Origin: an uncultured Aliivibrio sp.
Lineage (GTDB): Bacteria > Pseudomonadota > Gammaproteobacteria > Enterobacterales > Vibrionaceae
Length of the DNA stretch: 46,788 nucleotides
Reading direction: 5' to 3'
NCBI RefSeq assembly: GCF_946479765.1
Contig: NZ_CAMLHO010000031.1
Location: forward strand, 1 to 46,788
Shown here: piece after piece, positions 34,973-44,097 of the stretch
Layout: every line of letters begins with the position of its first letter
Numbering within the stretch: position 1 is the stretch's first letter
The notes under the pieces: model-generated
The model's database searches: none
Told to the model about the DNA's origin: nothing
Seen by the model: the letters and a program-made list of their open reading frames with translations, nothing else
Position numbers and translations under genes: made by a program

Positions 34973-36058
34973 TTAATTATTATCTTGTTGATCTAAAAAT
35001 GATTTAAATTCAGTCTCATACATATTAAAAAGAACTAAGGTTAATGCAAAGATAATAGGACCGTAAATTAAACCAATTAAGCCATATAAGTGAATACCAC
35101 CTAATAAAGAGAAGAAGATAAGCAAAGTATTCATTCCAGAGTTACCTTGCATTAATAATGGACGAACGATGTTATCAATTGAACCTACCACTAAGACCCC
35201 CCAAACGGTTAAGAAAATAGCCCATTCCCATTGGTTCGTTAAGAGTAAGTAAATTGTTGCTGGTACCCAAATAAGAGCAGTACCAACGACAGGTATAAAT
35301 GAAGCAAACCCCATCATGGTTCCCCAGAATAAACCTGGGAAGCCAGCTAGCCACATTGCAAAACCGCCAGCTAAGCCTTGAGCTATAGCGGTTAAGAATG
35401 AACCAAGAATAGCTGATTTTGATACTTGTTCGATCTCATCCAGTAAGCGATCTTCTTGGCTTCTTGAAAGAGGGAGGACATGACGGAAAGCTGAAATAAT
35501 TTTATCTTGGTCTCGTAATAAAAAGAACAGAACAAACAACATTAAGAAGAAGTTCATTAATACATTAGTGACGTCACCTAGAATTTGAGCACTAACACCG
35601 ACGACCTTCGTTCCTACTTGAGATGCTAATTGAGCGACTTTTTGAGTTATTTCTGCGGGGTCAATAGTATCAAAAGGTAAATGCTTGTTAATAAATGCTA
35701 ATACTTGAGACACAATTGGGTGTTCAAATAGAGTTTGTACCCCTCCTTCTATAACCCAATGATAGGCATCTTTAGAGAATGTAGCACCTTGTTGAACGAT
35801 AGCAACAAAGACAAAAAACAGAGGGATTGCAATAATAAATGTGAGTGCCATGCAAGATAAAATAGCAGCACTATTGGGGCTGTTTGGTAGTTTTTCGCTG
35901 ATTTTATTATGTAGAGGAGCAAATAAAAGAGACATAATAAAGGCGAGAATAATAGGGTTTAGATAAGGTTGTATTAATAGAAAACACGCATAACCGGCTG
36001 CAAGTAAAGCGGCGATTAAAACCCAATGGCTAGAATTTAGTTTATTGAAATGAGACAC
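34973..36058 (-). CDS. AI-2E family transporter (PerM/YdiK type)
   Basis: A 361-residue membrane protein with about eight helices: two pairs at the N terminus, a cytoplasmic-periplasmic central segment (about 95-155), then four C-terminal helices. The signature is GFASFIPVVGTALIWVP. Members of this family have been described as AI-2 exporters (TqsA), Na+/H+ antiporters and permeases of unknown substrate, so no function is claimed. It is a single-gene unit divergent from the small membrane protein gene at 36155. Confidence 0.87.
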   Translation of the reverse strand: MSHFNKLNSSHWVLIAALLAAGYACFLLIQPYLNPIILAFIMSLLFAPLHNKISEKLPNSPNSAAILSCMALTFIIAIPLFFVFVAIVQQGATFSKDAYHWVIEGGVQTLFEHPIVSQVLAFINKHLPFDTIDPAEITQKVAQLASQVGTKVVGVSAQILGDVTNVLMNFFLMLFVLFFLLRDQDKIISAFRHVLPLSRSQEDRLLDEIEQVSKSAILGSFLTAIAQGLAGGFAMWLAGFPGLFWGTMMGFASFIPVVGTALIWVPATIYLLLTNQWEWAIFLTVWGVLVVGSIDNIVRPLLMQGNSGMNTLLIFFSLLGGIHLYGLIGLIYGPIIFALTLVLFNMYETEFKSFLDQQDNN

Positions 36059-36154
36059 ATTCTTCCCTTATGATGCGGTAAGCTATTTATAAATAATGAT
36101 GAGTTAAGTTATATAGGTACTTGGTTAGCTTAGCAAGAATAATGGAGAGTAAAA

Positions 36155-36262
36155 ATGGGCTGTTGTGAGAAAGAGACGTGTAGCAGTAATAAAAAAAAAT
36201 TACCAATCATGCCGATAATTGTTGTGGGGTTGGTTATATTAGTGATTTATTATTGGCAATAA
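36155..36262 (+). CDS. Small Cys-rich single-pass membrane protein, 35 residues
   Basis: A short frame opening MGCCEKETCSSNKKK and ending in a hydrophobic helix (about 18-33) then WQ. GGAGAG lies six bases before the ATG, a strong ribosome-binding site, and the stop is just before a hairpin. The layout is a Cys-rich, charged cytoplasmic or periplasmic head with three Cys in nine residues (Cys3, Cys4, Cys9), a lysine run and one membrane helix. It is too short for routine gene callers. I do not recognise a named family. The Cys head could bind a metal or be acylated; that is speculation. It is divergent from the PerM-type gene and convergent with hemL. Confidence 0.65.
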   Translation: MGCCEKETCSSNKKKLPIMPIIVVGLVILVIYYWQ

Positions 36263-36293
36263 AAATGGCTTCTCTAATTTATAGAGAAGCCAT
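36258..36293 (-). terminator. Terminator of hemL
   Basis: Perfect 12-bp stem ATGGCTTCTCTA / TAGAGAAGCCAT (36265-36276 and 36282-36293), loop ATTTA. On the minus strand it is followed by TTTTTATT. It overlaps the stop of the small protein gene and may also end that message. Confidence 0.85.
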
Positions 36294-36312
36294 GATTTAA
36301 CTGTCTTTGAAG

Positions 36313-37608
36313 TTATTTAGCTTCAGAAGCCATTTTAGCAAAACAACGATCTGCCGCTTCTAGTGTTGCTTCAATTTCTTTTGGTCCATGAGCTAAAGAG
36401 GTAAACCCTGCTTCAAATGCTGACGGTGCAAGATAAACACCGTGTGCCAACATTAGATGGAAAAAGCGTTTGAATTGTTCGATGTCGCACTTAGTTACGT
36501 CTTCGTAGGTAGTGATAGTTTCTTGATCTGTAAAGAAGAAACCAAACATGCCACCAACGTAATTAACAACCATTGGGATCCCGTGTTTGCTTGCTAGTTC
36601 TTTCAAACCTAGTGCTAATTGTTTCGTTGTACTTGCAAGACGTTTTTCATTGCCTTCTTCGGTTAGTACTTTCAAACAAGCGAAACCGGCAGCCATTGCG
36701 ACAGGATTACCAGAAAGTGTACCCGCTTGATATACAGGACCAGTAGGCGCAATGTATTGCATAATATCTTTACGACCACCAAAAGCACCAACAGGCATAC
36801 CGCCGCCGATAACTTTACCTAAACAAGTTAGGTCTGGTTTAATGTTGTAATAGCCTTGAGCGCAATTTTCAGCAACACGGAACCCCGTCATTACTTCATC
36901 AAAAATTAGTAGAGCGCCTTCAGCATCACAAATCTCACGAAGACCTTCATGGAAGCCTTTAATTGGTGGAATGCAATTCATGTTACCAGCAACTGGCTCA
37001 ACAATAATACACGCTATTTCACCTTTATTTGCTGCGAACATTTCACGAACAGAGTCTAAATTATTGAATGTCGCTGTCAGTGTGTATTTAGCAAAATCGG
37101 CAGGTACACCAGGAGAACTTGGTTGACCAAGTGTTAGTGCACCTGAGCCCGCTTTTACTAATAAACTGTCTGCATGGCCGTGGTAACAACCTTCAAATTT
37201 CATGATTTTGTCACGACCAGTATAACCACGAGCAAGACGAATTGCGCTCATGGTTGCTTCTGTGCCAGAACTCACCATGCGAATTTGTTCCATTGATGGT
37301 ACTAATTCAGAAACAAGTTCAGCCATGTTAATTTCAGTCTCTGTTGGAGCACCGAAACTTAAGCCACGTTGTGCAGCAGATATTACGGCTTCACGAATAG
37401 CTGCGTGATTATGACCAAGGATCATTGGACCCCAAGAGCCAACGTAGTCAATATAAGCTTTTCCATCGGCATCAAAAATTAATGGGCCATCGGCACGCTC
37501 AATGAAAATTGGTGAGCCACCAACGCCAGCAAAAGCACGAACAGGTGAGTTTACGCCACCAGGGATTTTCTCTTGCGCTTTTGCAAATAGTTCTGCTGAT
37601 TTGGTCAT
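36313..37608 (-). CDS. hemL: Glutamate-1-semialdehyde 2,1-aminomutase
   Basis: HemL converts glutamate-1-semialdehyde to 5-aminolevulinate, the C5 route into heme and tetrapyrroles, with pyridoxal phosphate. The 431-residue length is standard. The Schiff-base lysine is Lys265 ([13 protein letters not shown]), the cofactor aspartate is in [12 protein letters not shown], and the start [26 protein letters not shown] is typical. It diverges from erpA across a 233-base gap; heme and Fe-S supply genes are thus back to back. Confidence 0.97.
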   Translation of the reverse strand: MTKSAELFAKAQEKIPGGVNSPVRAFAGVGGSPIFIERADGPLIFDADGKAYIDYVGSWGPMILGHNHAAIREAVISAAQRGLSFGAPTETEINMAELVSELVPSMEQIRMVSSGTEATMSAIRLARGYTGRDKIMKFEGCYHGHADSLLVKAGSGALTLGQPSSPGVPADFAKYTLTATFNNLDSVREMFAANKGEIACIIVEPVAGNMNCIPPIKGFHEGLREICDAEGALLIFDEVMTGFRVAENCAQGYYNIKPDLTCLGKVIGGGMPVGAFGGRKDIMQYIAPTGPVYQAGTLSGNPVAMAAGFACLKVLTEEGNEKRLASTTKQLALGLKELASKHGIPMVVNYVGGMFGFFFTDQETITTYEDVTKCDIEQFKRFFHLMLAHGVYLAPSAFEAGFTSLAHGPKEIEATLEAADRCFAKMASEAK

Positions 37609-37767
37609 TACTTATATCCTCGTAGTAATCAATTGGACCAGTTGTCGGTTATTGTACCTAAATTGAATCAGAATGCTTGAGTTGATCGTATTAATCCCCA
37701 TCTAATAAGTAAATAATGATGCTGAATGAGAACTAACTTGCTCTGTTAAGCGTGATGGATGTATTGA

Positions 37768-37792
37768 ATACTTGAATGAAACAGTCAGGTAT
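37768..37792. promoter_or_regulatory. IscR type 1 binding site upstream of erpA
   Basis: The 25-base segment opening ATACTTGAATG and closing CAGTCAGGTAT agrees with the E. coli IscR type 1 consensus (ATASYYGACTRWWWYAGTCRRSTAT, split here for reading) at 24 of 25 positions; the one mismatch is A for C at position 9. Such sites bind the [2Fe-2S] form of IscR and repress. It overlaps the candidate erpA promoter. Confidence 0.8.
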
Positions 37793-37800
37793 TAGATAAT
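37772..37800 (+). promoter_or_regulatory. Candidate erpA promoter
   Basis: -35 TTGAAT (37772-37777), 17-base spacer, -10 GATAAT (37795-37800). The IscR type 1 site covers the -35 and most of the spacer, which would allow simple repression. Confidence 0.6.
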
Positions 37801-37841
37801 CAGAATTAAAATAGAATTGGAAACCAATCTGAGAGGTTGAA

Positions 37842-38183
37842 ATGAGTGATATATCTGTGCCGTTAACGTTTTCTGATGTTGCTGCAGCAAAAGTAAAAAC
37901 GTTAATAGCAGAAGAAGAAAACCCAAATCTAAAACTACGTGTATATATTACAGGTGGTGGCTGTAGCGGTTTCCAATACGGATTTACTTTTGATGAAGAC
38001 GTAAACGAAGGCGATATGACGCTAGTAAATGATGGCGTCACTTTAGTTGTCGACCCAATGAGTTTACAGTACTTGATTGGCGGTGTTGTTGATTATACAG
38101 AAGGCCTAGAGGGTTCTCGCTTCTTTATTAATAACCCAAATGCGACAACAACATGTGGCTGTGGCGCATCGTTTAGTGTGTAA
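37842..38183 (+). CDS. erpA: Iron-sulfur cluster insertion protein ErpA
   Basis: An A-type Fe-S carrier of 113 residues that passes clusters to targets such as IspG/IspH and respiratory enzymes. The three ligand cysteines are Cys41 ([11 protein letters not shown]) and Cys105 and Cys107 ([11 protein letters not shown]). GAGAGG lies five bases before the ATG. It stands alone with its own terminator. A near-perfect IscR site upstream suggests repression when clusters are plentiful, as reported for E. coli erpA. Confidence 0.97.
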   Translation: MSDISVPLTFSDVAAAKVKTLIAEEENPNLKLRVYITGGGCSGFQYGFTFDEDVNEGDMTLVNDGVTLVVDPMSLQYLIGGVVDYTEGLEGSRFFINNPNATTTCGCGASFSV

Positions 38184-38195
38184 CAACTGAGATAG

Positions 38196-38231
38196 AAAGG
38201 TAAGTTGAGTACTCTCTACTTACCTTTTTTT
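38196..38231 (+). terminator. Terminator of erpA
   Basis: AAAGGTAAGT (38196-38205) pairs with ACTTACCTTT (38218-38227), followed by a T run to 38231. Confidence 0.9.
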
Positions 38232-38263
38232 ATAAATTTACGGTATAAAAGAGAATCAAACTT

Positions 38264-38288
38264 ACAGTAAATCAGGATGTATTACTGT
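38264..38288. promoter_or_regulatory. Inverted repeat upstream of the RND operon
   Basis: ACAGTAA (38264-38270) and TTACTGT (38282-38288) with 11 bases between. It is 33 bases before the start of the adaptor gene. It has the look of an operator; no regulator gene is adjacent. Confidence 0.4.
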
Positions 38289-38321
38289 TTACCTACCTTC
38301 TAAGCACTAAGGATTGTTGCT

Positions 38322-39434
38322 ATGGGTAAATACACATCTGCCTTTTTTCCCTATCTTATTCATCGCCCTTGGATTATTTCTTCTTTTTTATTTTTGAGCT
38401 TATTTCTCTGGATAATGAGCGGCCCTTCTCACGCCGAAAATACAGAAATAAAATCAGATAATGTCGCCTTAAAAGTACCTTTAGCGAATGTTATTGTTGA
38501 GCGCTTCGAATCAACCCCCACCCATAAAACGATTTCATTATATGGAAGAACAGCGCCTGATCGTAAAACGATATTAGGGGCTCAAGTTGCTGCTCAAGTT
38601 GAAGATTTATTAGTAAGAAAAGGGGTTAGAGTAAAAAAAGGTCAGCCGATTGCTCATCTAGATATGGCAGATCTTGATTTACGTTTAAGCCAAGCTAAAG
38701 CCATCTACTCAGTTCGTCTGAAAGAATTTAAAGCAGCAAAAGAGCTTCGTCGTAAAGGTCTGCAAGGAGACGTCGCTTTTAGTCAAGCAGAGGCCTCTTT
38801 GGCAGAAGCCAGAGCAAGCGTAAGAAATGCTGAACTCATCTTAAAAAATACCACAATCACAGCACCCTTTGATGGCATTGTTGAACACCTCTTTGTTGAA
38901 GTAGGTGATTTTGTCAGTCGTGGTGATCCTGTTGCTAAAGTGGTGGTATTAGATCCTTTAGTTATCGAAGTTAACGCCAGTGAAAGGCATATTGAGCAGA
39001 TTAATAAAGGTCAAAAAGCAGAGGTATTCTTTATTAATGGTTCTTCAATTGAGGGTTATGTTCGTTATATATCGAGTGTTTCTTCATTGTCGACCAACAC
39101 TTTTTCTGTTGAGGTTGAAATACCGAATGTTGGAGCAGAGATCTATGCAGGCATGAGTTCTGAAGTAGAAATAAACCTCGATCTTCAGTTGGCGTTAAAA
39201 GTCTCTCCTGCCATGTTAGCGCTAAATGAAGCGGGGGATTTAGGAGTAAAAACGGTTATTCAAAGTGAAGGGAATTCTGATAGTGATCAGAAAGTAAAAT
39301 TTGTGCCGATCCAATTAGTAAAAGCAGAAGATGATGGTATTTGGTTAACGGGGCTTGGTGATGAAGTCGACATTATTACTGTTGGGCAAGGATTTGTCCG
39401 TGATGGTGATTTCATTCACGCTCAACGTAAATAG
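38322..39434 (+). CDS. RND efflux pump, periplasmic adaptor subunit (MFP)
   Basis: A 370-residue membrane fusion protein with a long N-terminal signal (about 1-39, ending PSHA). The layout is that of AcrA-type adaptors: beta-barrel and lipoyl-like halves (VAAQVEDLLVRKGVRVKKGQPIAHLD near 90 and TITAPFDGIVEHLFVEVGDFVSRGDPV near 178-204) around a coiled-coil hairpin. It links the inner-membrane pump to an outer-membrane channel. AAGGA precedes the ATG. It is nine bases before the pump gene. No outer-membrane channel gene is present, so it probably uses a shared TolC. Confidence 0.92.
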   Translation: MGKYTSAFFPYLIHRPWIISSFLFLSLFLWIMSGPSHAENTEIKSDNVALKVPLANVIVERFESTPTHKTISLYGRTAPDRKTILGAQVAAQVEDLLVRKGVRVKKGQPIAHLDMADLDLRLSQAKAIYSVRLKEFKAAKELRRKGLQGDVAFSQAEASLAEARASVRNAELILKNTTITAPFDGIVEHLFVEVGDFVSRGDPVAKVVVLDPLVIEVNASERHIEQINKGQKAEVFFINGSSIEGYVRYISSVSSLSTNTFSVEVEIPNVGAEIYAGMSSEVEINLDLQLALKVSPAMLALNEAGDLGVKTVIQSEGNSDSDQKVKFVPIQLVKAEDDGIWLTGLGDEVDIITVGQGFVRDGDFIHAQRK

Positions 39435-39443
39435 GGACGTCAT

Positions 39444-42400
39444 ATGTTAGCTATTATTAATGCGGCATTAAGTCGTGCTCGAACTATGTTGATGCTACTT
39501 GTGTTACTGCTTGTGGCCGGTGTATCTACGTATATAGTCATTCCAAAAGAATCTAATCCAGACATCACTATACCTATTATTTATGTGTCGATGAGTCACC
39601 AAGGCATTTCGCCTGAAGATTCAGAACGTTTATTAGTTCGTCCAATGGAGCAAGAGTTGCGCTCTATTGAAGGAATTAAAGAAATGACAGCCGTTGCTGG
39701 TGAAGGGCATGGTTCAGTGACATTAGAATTTAACGTGGGTACTGATTTAGATAAAGCGTTAACGGATGTAAGGGACGCGGTTGATTTGGTAAAGCCAGAT
39801 TTGCCAGAAGAGAGTGATGAACCAACAGTCAATGAAGTTACTTTAGCAGCAGAGCAAGCGGTGTTGTCTGTTGTCTTATATGGAACCGTTCCTGAGCGAA
39901 CCACTGTACAAATAGCTCGTAAATTACGAGATAAGCTTGAAAGCTATAAGCAAATACTAGAAGTTGATATTGCTGGTGATCGGGAAGATGTGGTCGAAAT
40001 TATTGTCGATCCTCTTTTATTGGAAAGTTACGGATTAGATCAAGCCGCTATTTATAACCTGATAGCACTGAATAATCGAGTGGTAGCCGCAGGGTTTGTT
40101 GATACCGGTTATGGACGATTTTCAGTTAAGGTGCCTTCTGTTTTTGATTCATTAAAAGATGTCCTTGAGCTACCGATTAAAGTGGATGGTAAGCAAGTTG
40201 TTACTTTTGGAGATATTGCAACGGTTCGAAAAGCCTTTAGAGACCCAAACAGTTACGCTCGGCTAAATGGTGAAAAAGCGATTGTTTTAGACATCAAAAA
40301 ACGCTCTGGCGAAAATATTATTGAAACGGTTGAAATAGTAAAAGCGGTTTTAGCTGGTGCTCAAGAGCTTGATTCATGGCCGAATAATTTATTGGTAAAA
40401 TACACATGGGATGAATCAAAAGACGTTAAGATCATGCTTAATGATCTGCAAAATAATATTCTTTCAGCCATCTTACTGGTTGTGATTGTTATTATTGCTA
40501 TTTTGGGAGCAAGAACAGCTCTTTTGGTCGGGATCTCGATCCCAGGCTCATTTCTTACTGGCTTATTAATGCTGGCATTGTCGGGATTAACCATCAATAT
40601 CGTGGTGTTGTTTTCTCTTATTATGGCCGTAGGGATGTTGGTTGATGGAGCGATCGTAGTTACAGAGTATGCCGATCGACGAATGCAAGAAGGGTCACAT
40701 CGCATTGATGCATATCGAGAAGCCGCGCAGCGAATGGCTTGGCCGATCACCGCTTCAACAGCAACGACATTAGCCGCTTTTGCTCCTTTGCTATTTTGGC
40801 CTGATATTACGGGTGAGTTCATGAAGTACTTGCCTCTCACCTTAATCGCGACATTGAGTGCATCCCTTGTTATGGCTCTGTTATTTGTTCCTGTTTTAGG
40901 GAGTTTATTTGGTAAGCCGCAACAAGTATTACCAAAGAAGAGAGAGAGGTTGTATTCCCTGAGTCAGGGAGATTATAGTCAGGCTGAAGGAATTACAAAA
41001 CTCTACTTCCATACGCTATCGATGGCATTAAAACACCCGTTTAAAATTTTACTGTTGGCAATTGTGCTAGCGGTTGGGATTGGTTTTACTTACGCTAAAG
41101 CCGGTTTAGGTGTCGTCTTCTTCCCTGATGTTGACCCTCCGTTCTTAACGGTCAAAGTGCGTTCTCATGGTGATCTCTCTATTAATGAAAAAGATAAATT
41201 AATGGTTGAGGTGCAAGACCAAATACTAGGAATGAAAGAGTTAGACAGTATTTACACGCGAACTGGAGGTGATGATGAGATTGGACAAATACAGATCACT
41301 CCAGTCGATTGGCAATATCGTCGGCCAGTAAAAGAGATCATTAGTGATTTAAGAGCGCAAACAAAGGGTATTGCAGGTATTGAATTAGAGTTCAGTACGC
41401 CAAATGCAGGGCCTCCGAGTGAGCATGATTTAGTTATCGAACTCAGTGCTAGAAATGGCGTTCAGCTTAATCAATCAGTCATGAAAGTGAGAGAGTGGAT
41501 TGACGCTAATCCAGCCTTTACCAATGTGAGTGATACCTCGAATAAACAAGGAATTGATTGGAAAATAGACATTCGTCGAGATGATGCTGCGCGCTTTGGT
41601 GCAGATGCGACACTGGTTGGTAATACGGTGCAATTTGTTACGAATGGGCTCAAAATTGGTGATTACTTACCAGATGATAATGATGAACAAGTTGATATTC
41701 TTGTTCGTTTTCCTGAAGAGCATCGGGATATTGGGCGCTTTGATGAGTTAAGAGTAAAAACGGTAAATGGGTTGGTTCCTATTACGAATTTTGCGCGGAT
41801 CATTCCGACTCATAAACAAGATACGATTCATCGAATTGATGGCCATCGGATCTTAACTGTTAAAGCAGATATGAGTGATGGCTATAACTTAAGTATTGAG
41901 TTACCAAAGATTGAATCAGCATTGAACTCTTTAGATTTACCTGAGGATGTTGAGTTTAAATTAAGAGGGCAAAATGAAGAGCAAAATAATTCAGCTAAAT
42001 TTCTTCAAAATGCCTTTATTGTCGCACTGGCTGTAATGGCAATTATCTTGGTAACGCAATTTAATAGTTTCTATCAGGCTTTTCTTATTCTGAGTGCGGT
42101 TTTATTTTCAACCGTTGGTGTTTTTGCTGGTTTGCTGATATTCCAGCGTCCGTTTGGGATCATAATGTCAGGGATAGGGGTGATCTCTTTGGCTGGGATA
42201 GTCGTAAACAATAATATTGTGCTTATTGATACCTACAATACGTTACGTAAAGAAGGGCTTGAAAAAGTAGATGCGATATTACAAACAGGTGTTCAACGTT
42301 TACGCCCAGTGCTATTAACTACGGTGACGACGATCCTAGGTTTAATGCCTATGGTACTGGAAATGAATATTGATCTGGTGAGCCAAAAAGTGGAGTTTGG

Positions 42401-42539
42401 TGCACCTAGTACTCAGTGGTGGTCACAACTAGCAACGGCAGTCGCTGGGGGCTTAGCATTTGCGACGGTATTAACGCTGGTATTAACGCCTTGTTTACTG
42501 ATGTTAGGTAGAGATAAAGAATACTCGAACGAGAGATAA
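39444..42539 (+). CDS. RND efflux pump, inner-membrane transporter
   Basis: A 1031-residue RND transporter with the usual twelve helices in two repeats and two large periplasmic loops. The helix 4 motif is GMLVDGAIVVTEYADRR: Asp401 is present, but the AcrB second aspartate (Asp408) is replaced by Gly402. In helix 10 the AcrB Lys940 position falls in GIVVNNNIVLIDTYN and is Asn. So the proton relay differs from AcrB and resembles the other RND groups common in Vibrio. Drug substrates cannot be deduced. It forms an operon with the adaptor upstream and is convergent with an M23 peptidase. Confidence 0.93.
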   Translation: MLAIINAALSRARTMLMLLVLLLVAGVSTYIVIPKESNPDITIPIIYVSMSHQGISPEDSERLLVRPMEQELRSIEGIKEMTAVAGEGHGSVTLEFNVGTDLDKALTDVRDAVDLVKPDLPEESDEPTVNEVTLAAEQAVLSVVLYGTVPERTTVQIARKLRDKLESYKQILEVDIAGDREDVVEIIVDPLLLESYGLDQAAIYNLIALNNRVVAAGFVDTGYGRFSVKVPSVFDSLKDVLELPIKVDGKQVVTFGDIATVRKAFRDPNSYARLNGEKAIVLDIKKRSGENIIETVEIVKAVLAGAQELDSWPNNLLVKYTWDESKDVKIMLNDLQNNILSAILLVVIVIIAILGARTALLVGISIPGSFLTGLLMLALSGLTINIVVLFSLIMAVGMLVDGAIVVTEYADRRMQEGSHRIDAYREAAQRMAWPITASTATTLAAFAPLLFWPDITGEFMKYLPLTLIATLSASLVMALLFVPVLGSLFGKPQQVLPKKRERLYSLSQGDYSQAEGITKLYFHTLSMALKHPFKILLLAIVLAVGIGFTYAKAGLGVVFFPDVDPPFLTVKVRSHGDLSINEKDKLMVEVQDQILGMKELDSIYTRTGGDDEIGQIQITPVDWQYRRPVKEIISDLRAQTKGIAGIELEFSTPNAGPPSEHDLVIELSARNGVQLNQSVMKVREWIDANPAFTNVSDTSNKQGIDWKIDIRRDDAARFGADATLVGNTVQFVTNGLKIGDYLPDDNDEQVDILVRFPEEHRDIGRFDELRVKTVNGLVPITNFARIIPTHKQDTIHRIDGHRILTVKADMSDGYNLSIELPKIESALNSLDLPEDVEFKLRGQNEEQNNSAKFLQNAFIVALAVMAIILVTQFNSFYQAFLILSAVLFSTVGVFAGLLIFQRPFGIIMSGIGVISLAGIVVNNNIVLIDTYNTLRKEGLEKVDAILQTGVQRLRPVLLTTVTTILGLMPMVLEMNIDLVSQKVEFGAPSTQWWSQLATAVAGGLAFATVLTLVLTPCLLMLGRDKEYSNER

Positions 42540-42587
42540 AAATAATGCCCTACGGCGTCATCAGATCATGACGCCGTAGGGCATTAT
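42534..42587 (-). terminator. Long perfect hairpin between the RND pump and M23 peptidase genes
   Basis: A 19-base perfect stem, arms 42542-42560 and 42569-42587 (left arm opens ATAATGCCCTACGG), loop TCAGATCA. On the minus strand it is followed by TTTTTATC, so it ends the peptidase message; its place also suits the end of the RND message. It overlaps the region right after the RND stop codon and is more GC-rich than its surroundings. Confidence 0.85.
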
Positions 42588-42601
42588 CGTACTTTAACTT
42601 G

Positions 42602-43912
42602 TTAGTGAGTGAGTACCGGGTGGTTGCCAACAATAAATTGGCTGTACTGCTCAAGTTGCTTTAGGCGTTCTTTTGCTACAAGTTCAAACTCTGTCTTATC
42701 GTTACCTGCTAATGATGTTGATTGTGGTAACGAGACCGTTCTTGCGTCTTTATGAACACCGTTAACTAAGAATTCATAATGTAAGTGAGGACCAGTCACT
42801 CGCCCTGTGCCACCAAGGGTACCGATAGTATCGCCTTGTTTTACTCGTTGGCCTGTTTTTACATAACGTATAGTCATGTGCAAATATTTAGTAATGTAGG
42901 TATTACTGTGGCGAATAAATACATAGTTACCATTGAACTTATTGTAGCCTGCTTTATCGACGACACCGTCACCCGCAGCCCAAATAGGGGTGCCAATAGG
43001 TGCGACATAATCCGTTCCTTTATGTGCTTTTCTTTGGCCTGTCACTGGGTGTAAGCGACGAGGATTAAAGTTAGAACTCACATAACGAAAGTTAATTGGA
43101 GAGCGTAAAAATGCCTTTTTCATTGCTCGGCCATTTGGCTCGTAGAAATTACCATTTTTATCATTACGAATAGCGGTAAAGGTATCACCACGGTTTGTAA
43201 AAGAAGCTGCAATTATATTACCTTTGCCAGCGTATTCACCTTCTACATATCGCTCTTCATAAAGAACTTTAAAGTTATCACCTTCTCGAATATCTAATGC
43301 AAAATCGATATCCCAACCAAAAATACCCGCCAGCTCCATGATTTGGTTTGCATTTAGTCCTGCGCCAATAGAAGCATTCCAGAAGTTCGAAGTAATGGTA
43401 GCTTTCGTGTAGTTAAGTTGAGTATCGATATCTTGTTTTTCAAATAAACCAAGATAGCTATCGCCAATTTTGCTAATACGGTAGGTTTCAAACTGACTTA
43501 TTGGACGGATAAGTTGGATGATTTCTTGATTTTTATTAAAGCCAAATTTTAATTTATCTCCAGGGCGAAGGCGAGTCAGCTGTTTTTCAATCTCTTTATC
43601 GCTATTGGTTAGATTATATAGTTGACGAGCAGTTAGCCCGACTCGACTAAATAAAACGGATGCACTCTCTCCCGATTTTACCGTGTAGCTTTCCCAAGAT
43701 AATTGCTTGTTGGGAGAGGTCTGGTCATGAGAAATGAGAGCTTCTTGGCGAATTTCTGTTGGATAAGTTTGCCCAATGGTGAGTTTATAAAACCCAGAAT
43801 CAGGTGCAACAGAATCTGGAATAGTAGCTACAGCGGCGATTATCCCTGCGCTGCAAATACCAATAAGAATGCGATGAATTACAGGAATGCGAGTTAATTT
43901 AGATAATATCAT
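42602..43912 (-). CDS. M23 family murein DD-endopeptidase (Shy/MepM type)
   Basis: A 436-residue cell-wall hydrolase. An N-terminal membrane anchor or signal (about 14-30) is followed by a LysM/OapA-like domain (SYTVKSGESASVLFSRVGL near 75-93) and a C-terminal LytM domain. Zinc ligands are His297 and Asp301 (KAHKGTDYVAP) and His378 in GPHLHYE, with His345 and His376 as further active-site residues. It cuts peptide cross-links of peptidoglycan so the sacculus can grow. Vibrio cholerae has three such Shy enzymes; which one this matches I cannot say with certainty. Its upstream region of 185 bases has a perfect TATAAT on the minus strand at 43995-44000 but no clear -35. Confidence 0.93.
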   Translation of the reverse strand: MILSKLTRIPVIHRILIGICSAGIIAAVATIPDSVAPDSGFYKLTIGQTYPTEIRQEALISHDQTSPNKQLSWESYTVKSGESASVLFSRVGLTARQLYNLTNSDKEIEKQLTRLRPGDKLKFGFNKNQEIIQLIRPISQFETYRISKIGDSYLGLFEKQDIDTQLNYTKATITSNFWNASIGAGLNANQIMELAGIFGWDIDFALDIREGDNFKVLYEERYVEGEYAGKGNIIAASFTNRGDTFTAIRNDKNGNFYEPNGRAMKKAFLRSPINFRYVSSNFNPRRLHPVTGQRKAHKGTDYVAPIGTPIWAAGDGVVDKAGYNKFNGNYVFIRHSNTYITKYLHMTIRYVKTGQRVKQGDTIGTLGGTGRVTGPHLHYEFLVNGVHKDARTVSLPQSTSLAGNDKTEFELVAKERLKQLEQYSQFIVGNHPVLTH

Positions 43913-44068
43913 TCGATTAGGTAGTAAATATTGAATACAAATAACAACATAAGAGTGTAGCTTTTTTTTAGCCTAACTACTATGAGAGAAGATTATAGTA
44001 TAAGGCTTAGTCACCTTTTTTTTATTAAAAGTTCAATAAATCATCAAAGTTAATGGTAATTGATAGAA

Positions 44069-44087
44069 AGGCAGCCTATTGCTGCCT
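44069..44087 (-). terminator. Probable terminator of the TRIC/YadS-type gene
   Basis: Perfect 7-bp stem AGGCAGC / GCTGCCT (44069-44075 and 44081-44087), 11 bases after the stop, with a short TTTCTAT stretch on the minus strand. Confidence 0.6.
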
Positions 44088-44097
44088 GTCTATTGGT

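Noticed and set aside
38205-38216. SlmA-like site TTGAGTACTCTC
   Set aside because: It matches 10 of 12 bases of the SlmA pattern but lies in the loop of the erpA terminator, where a palindromic GAGTACTC core is easily explained by chance.
40361-40840. 159-residue minus-strand frame inside the RND pump gene
   Set aside because: It is the antisense shadow of a well-conserved membrane region with no start signal of its own.
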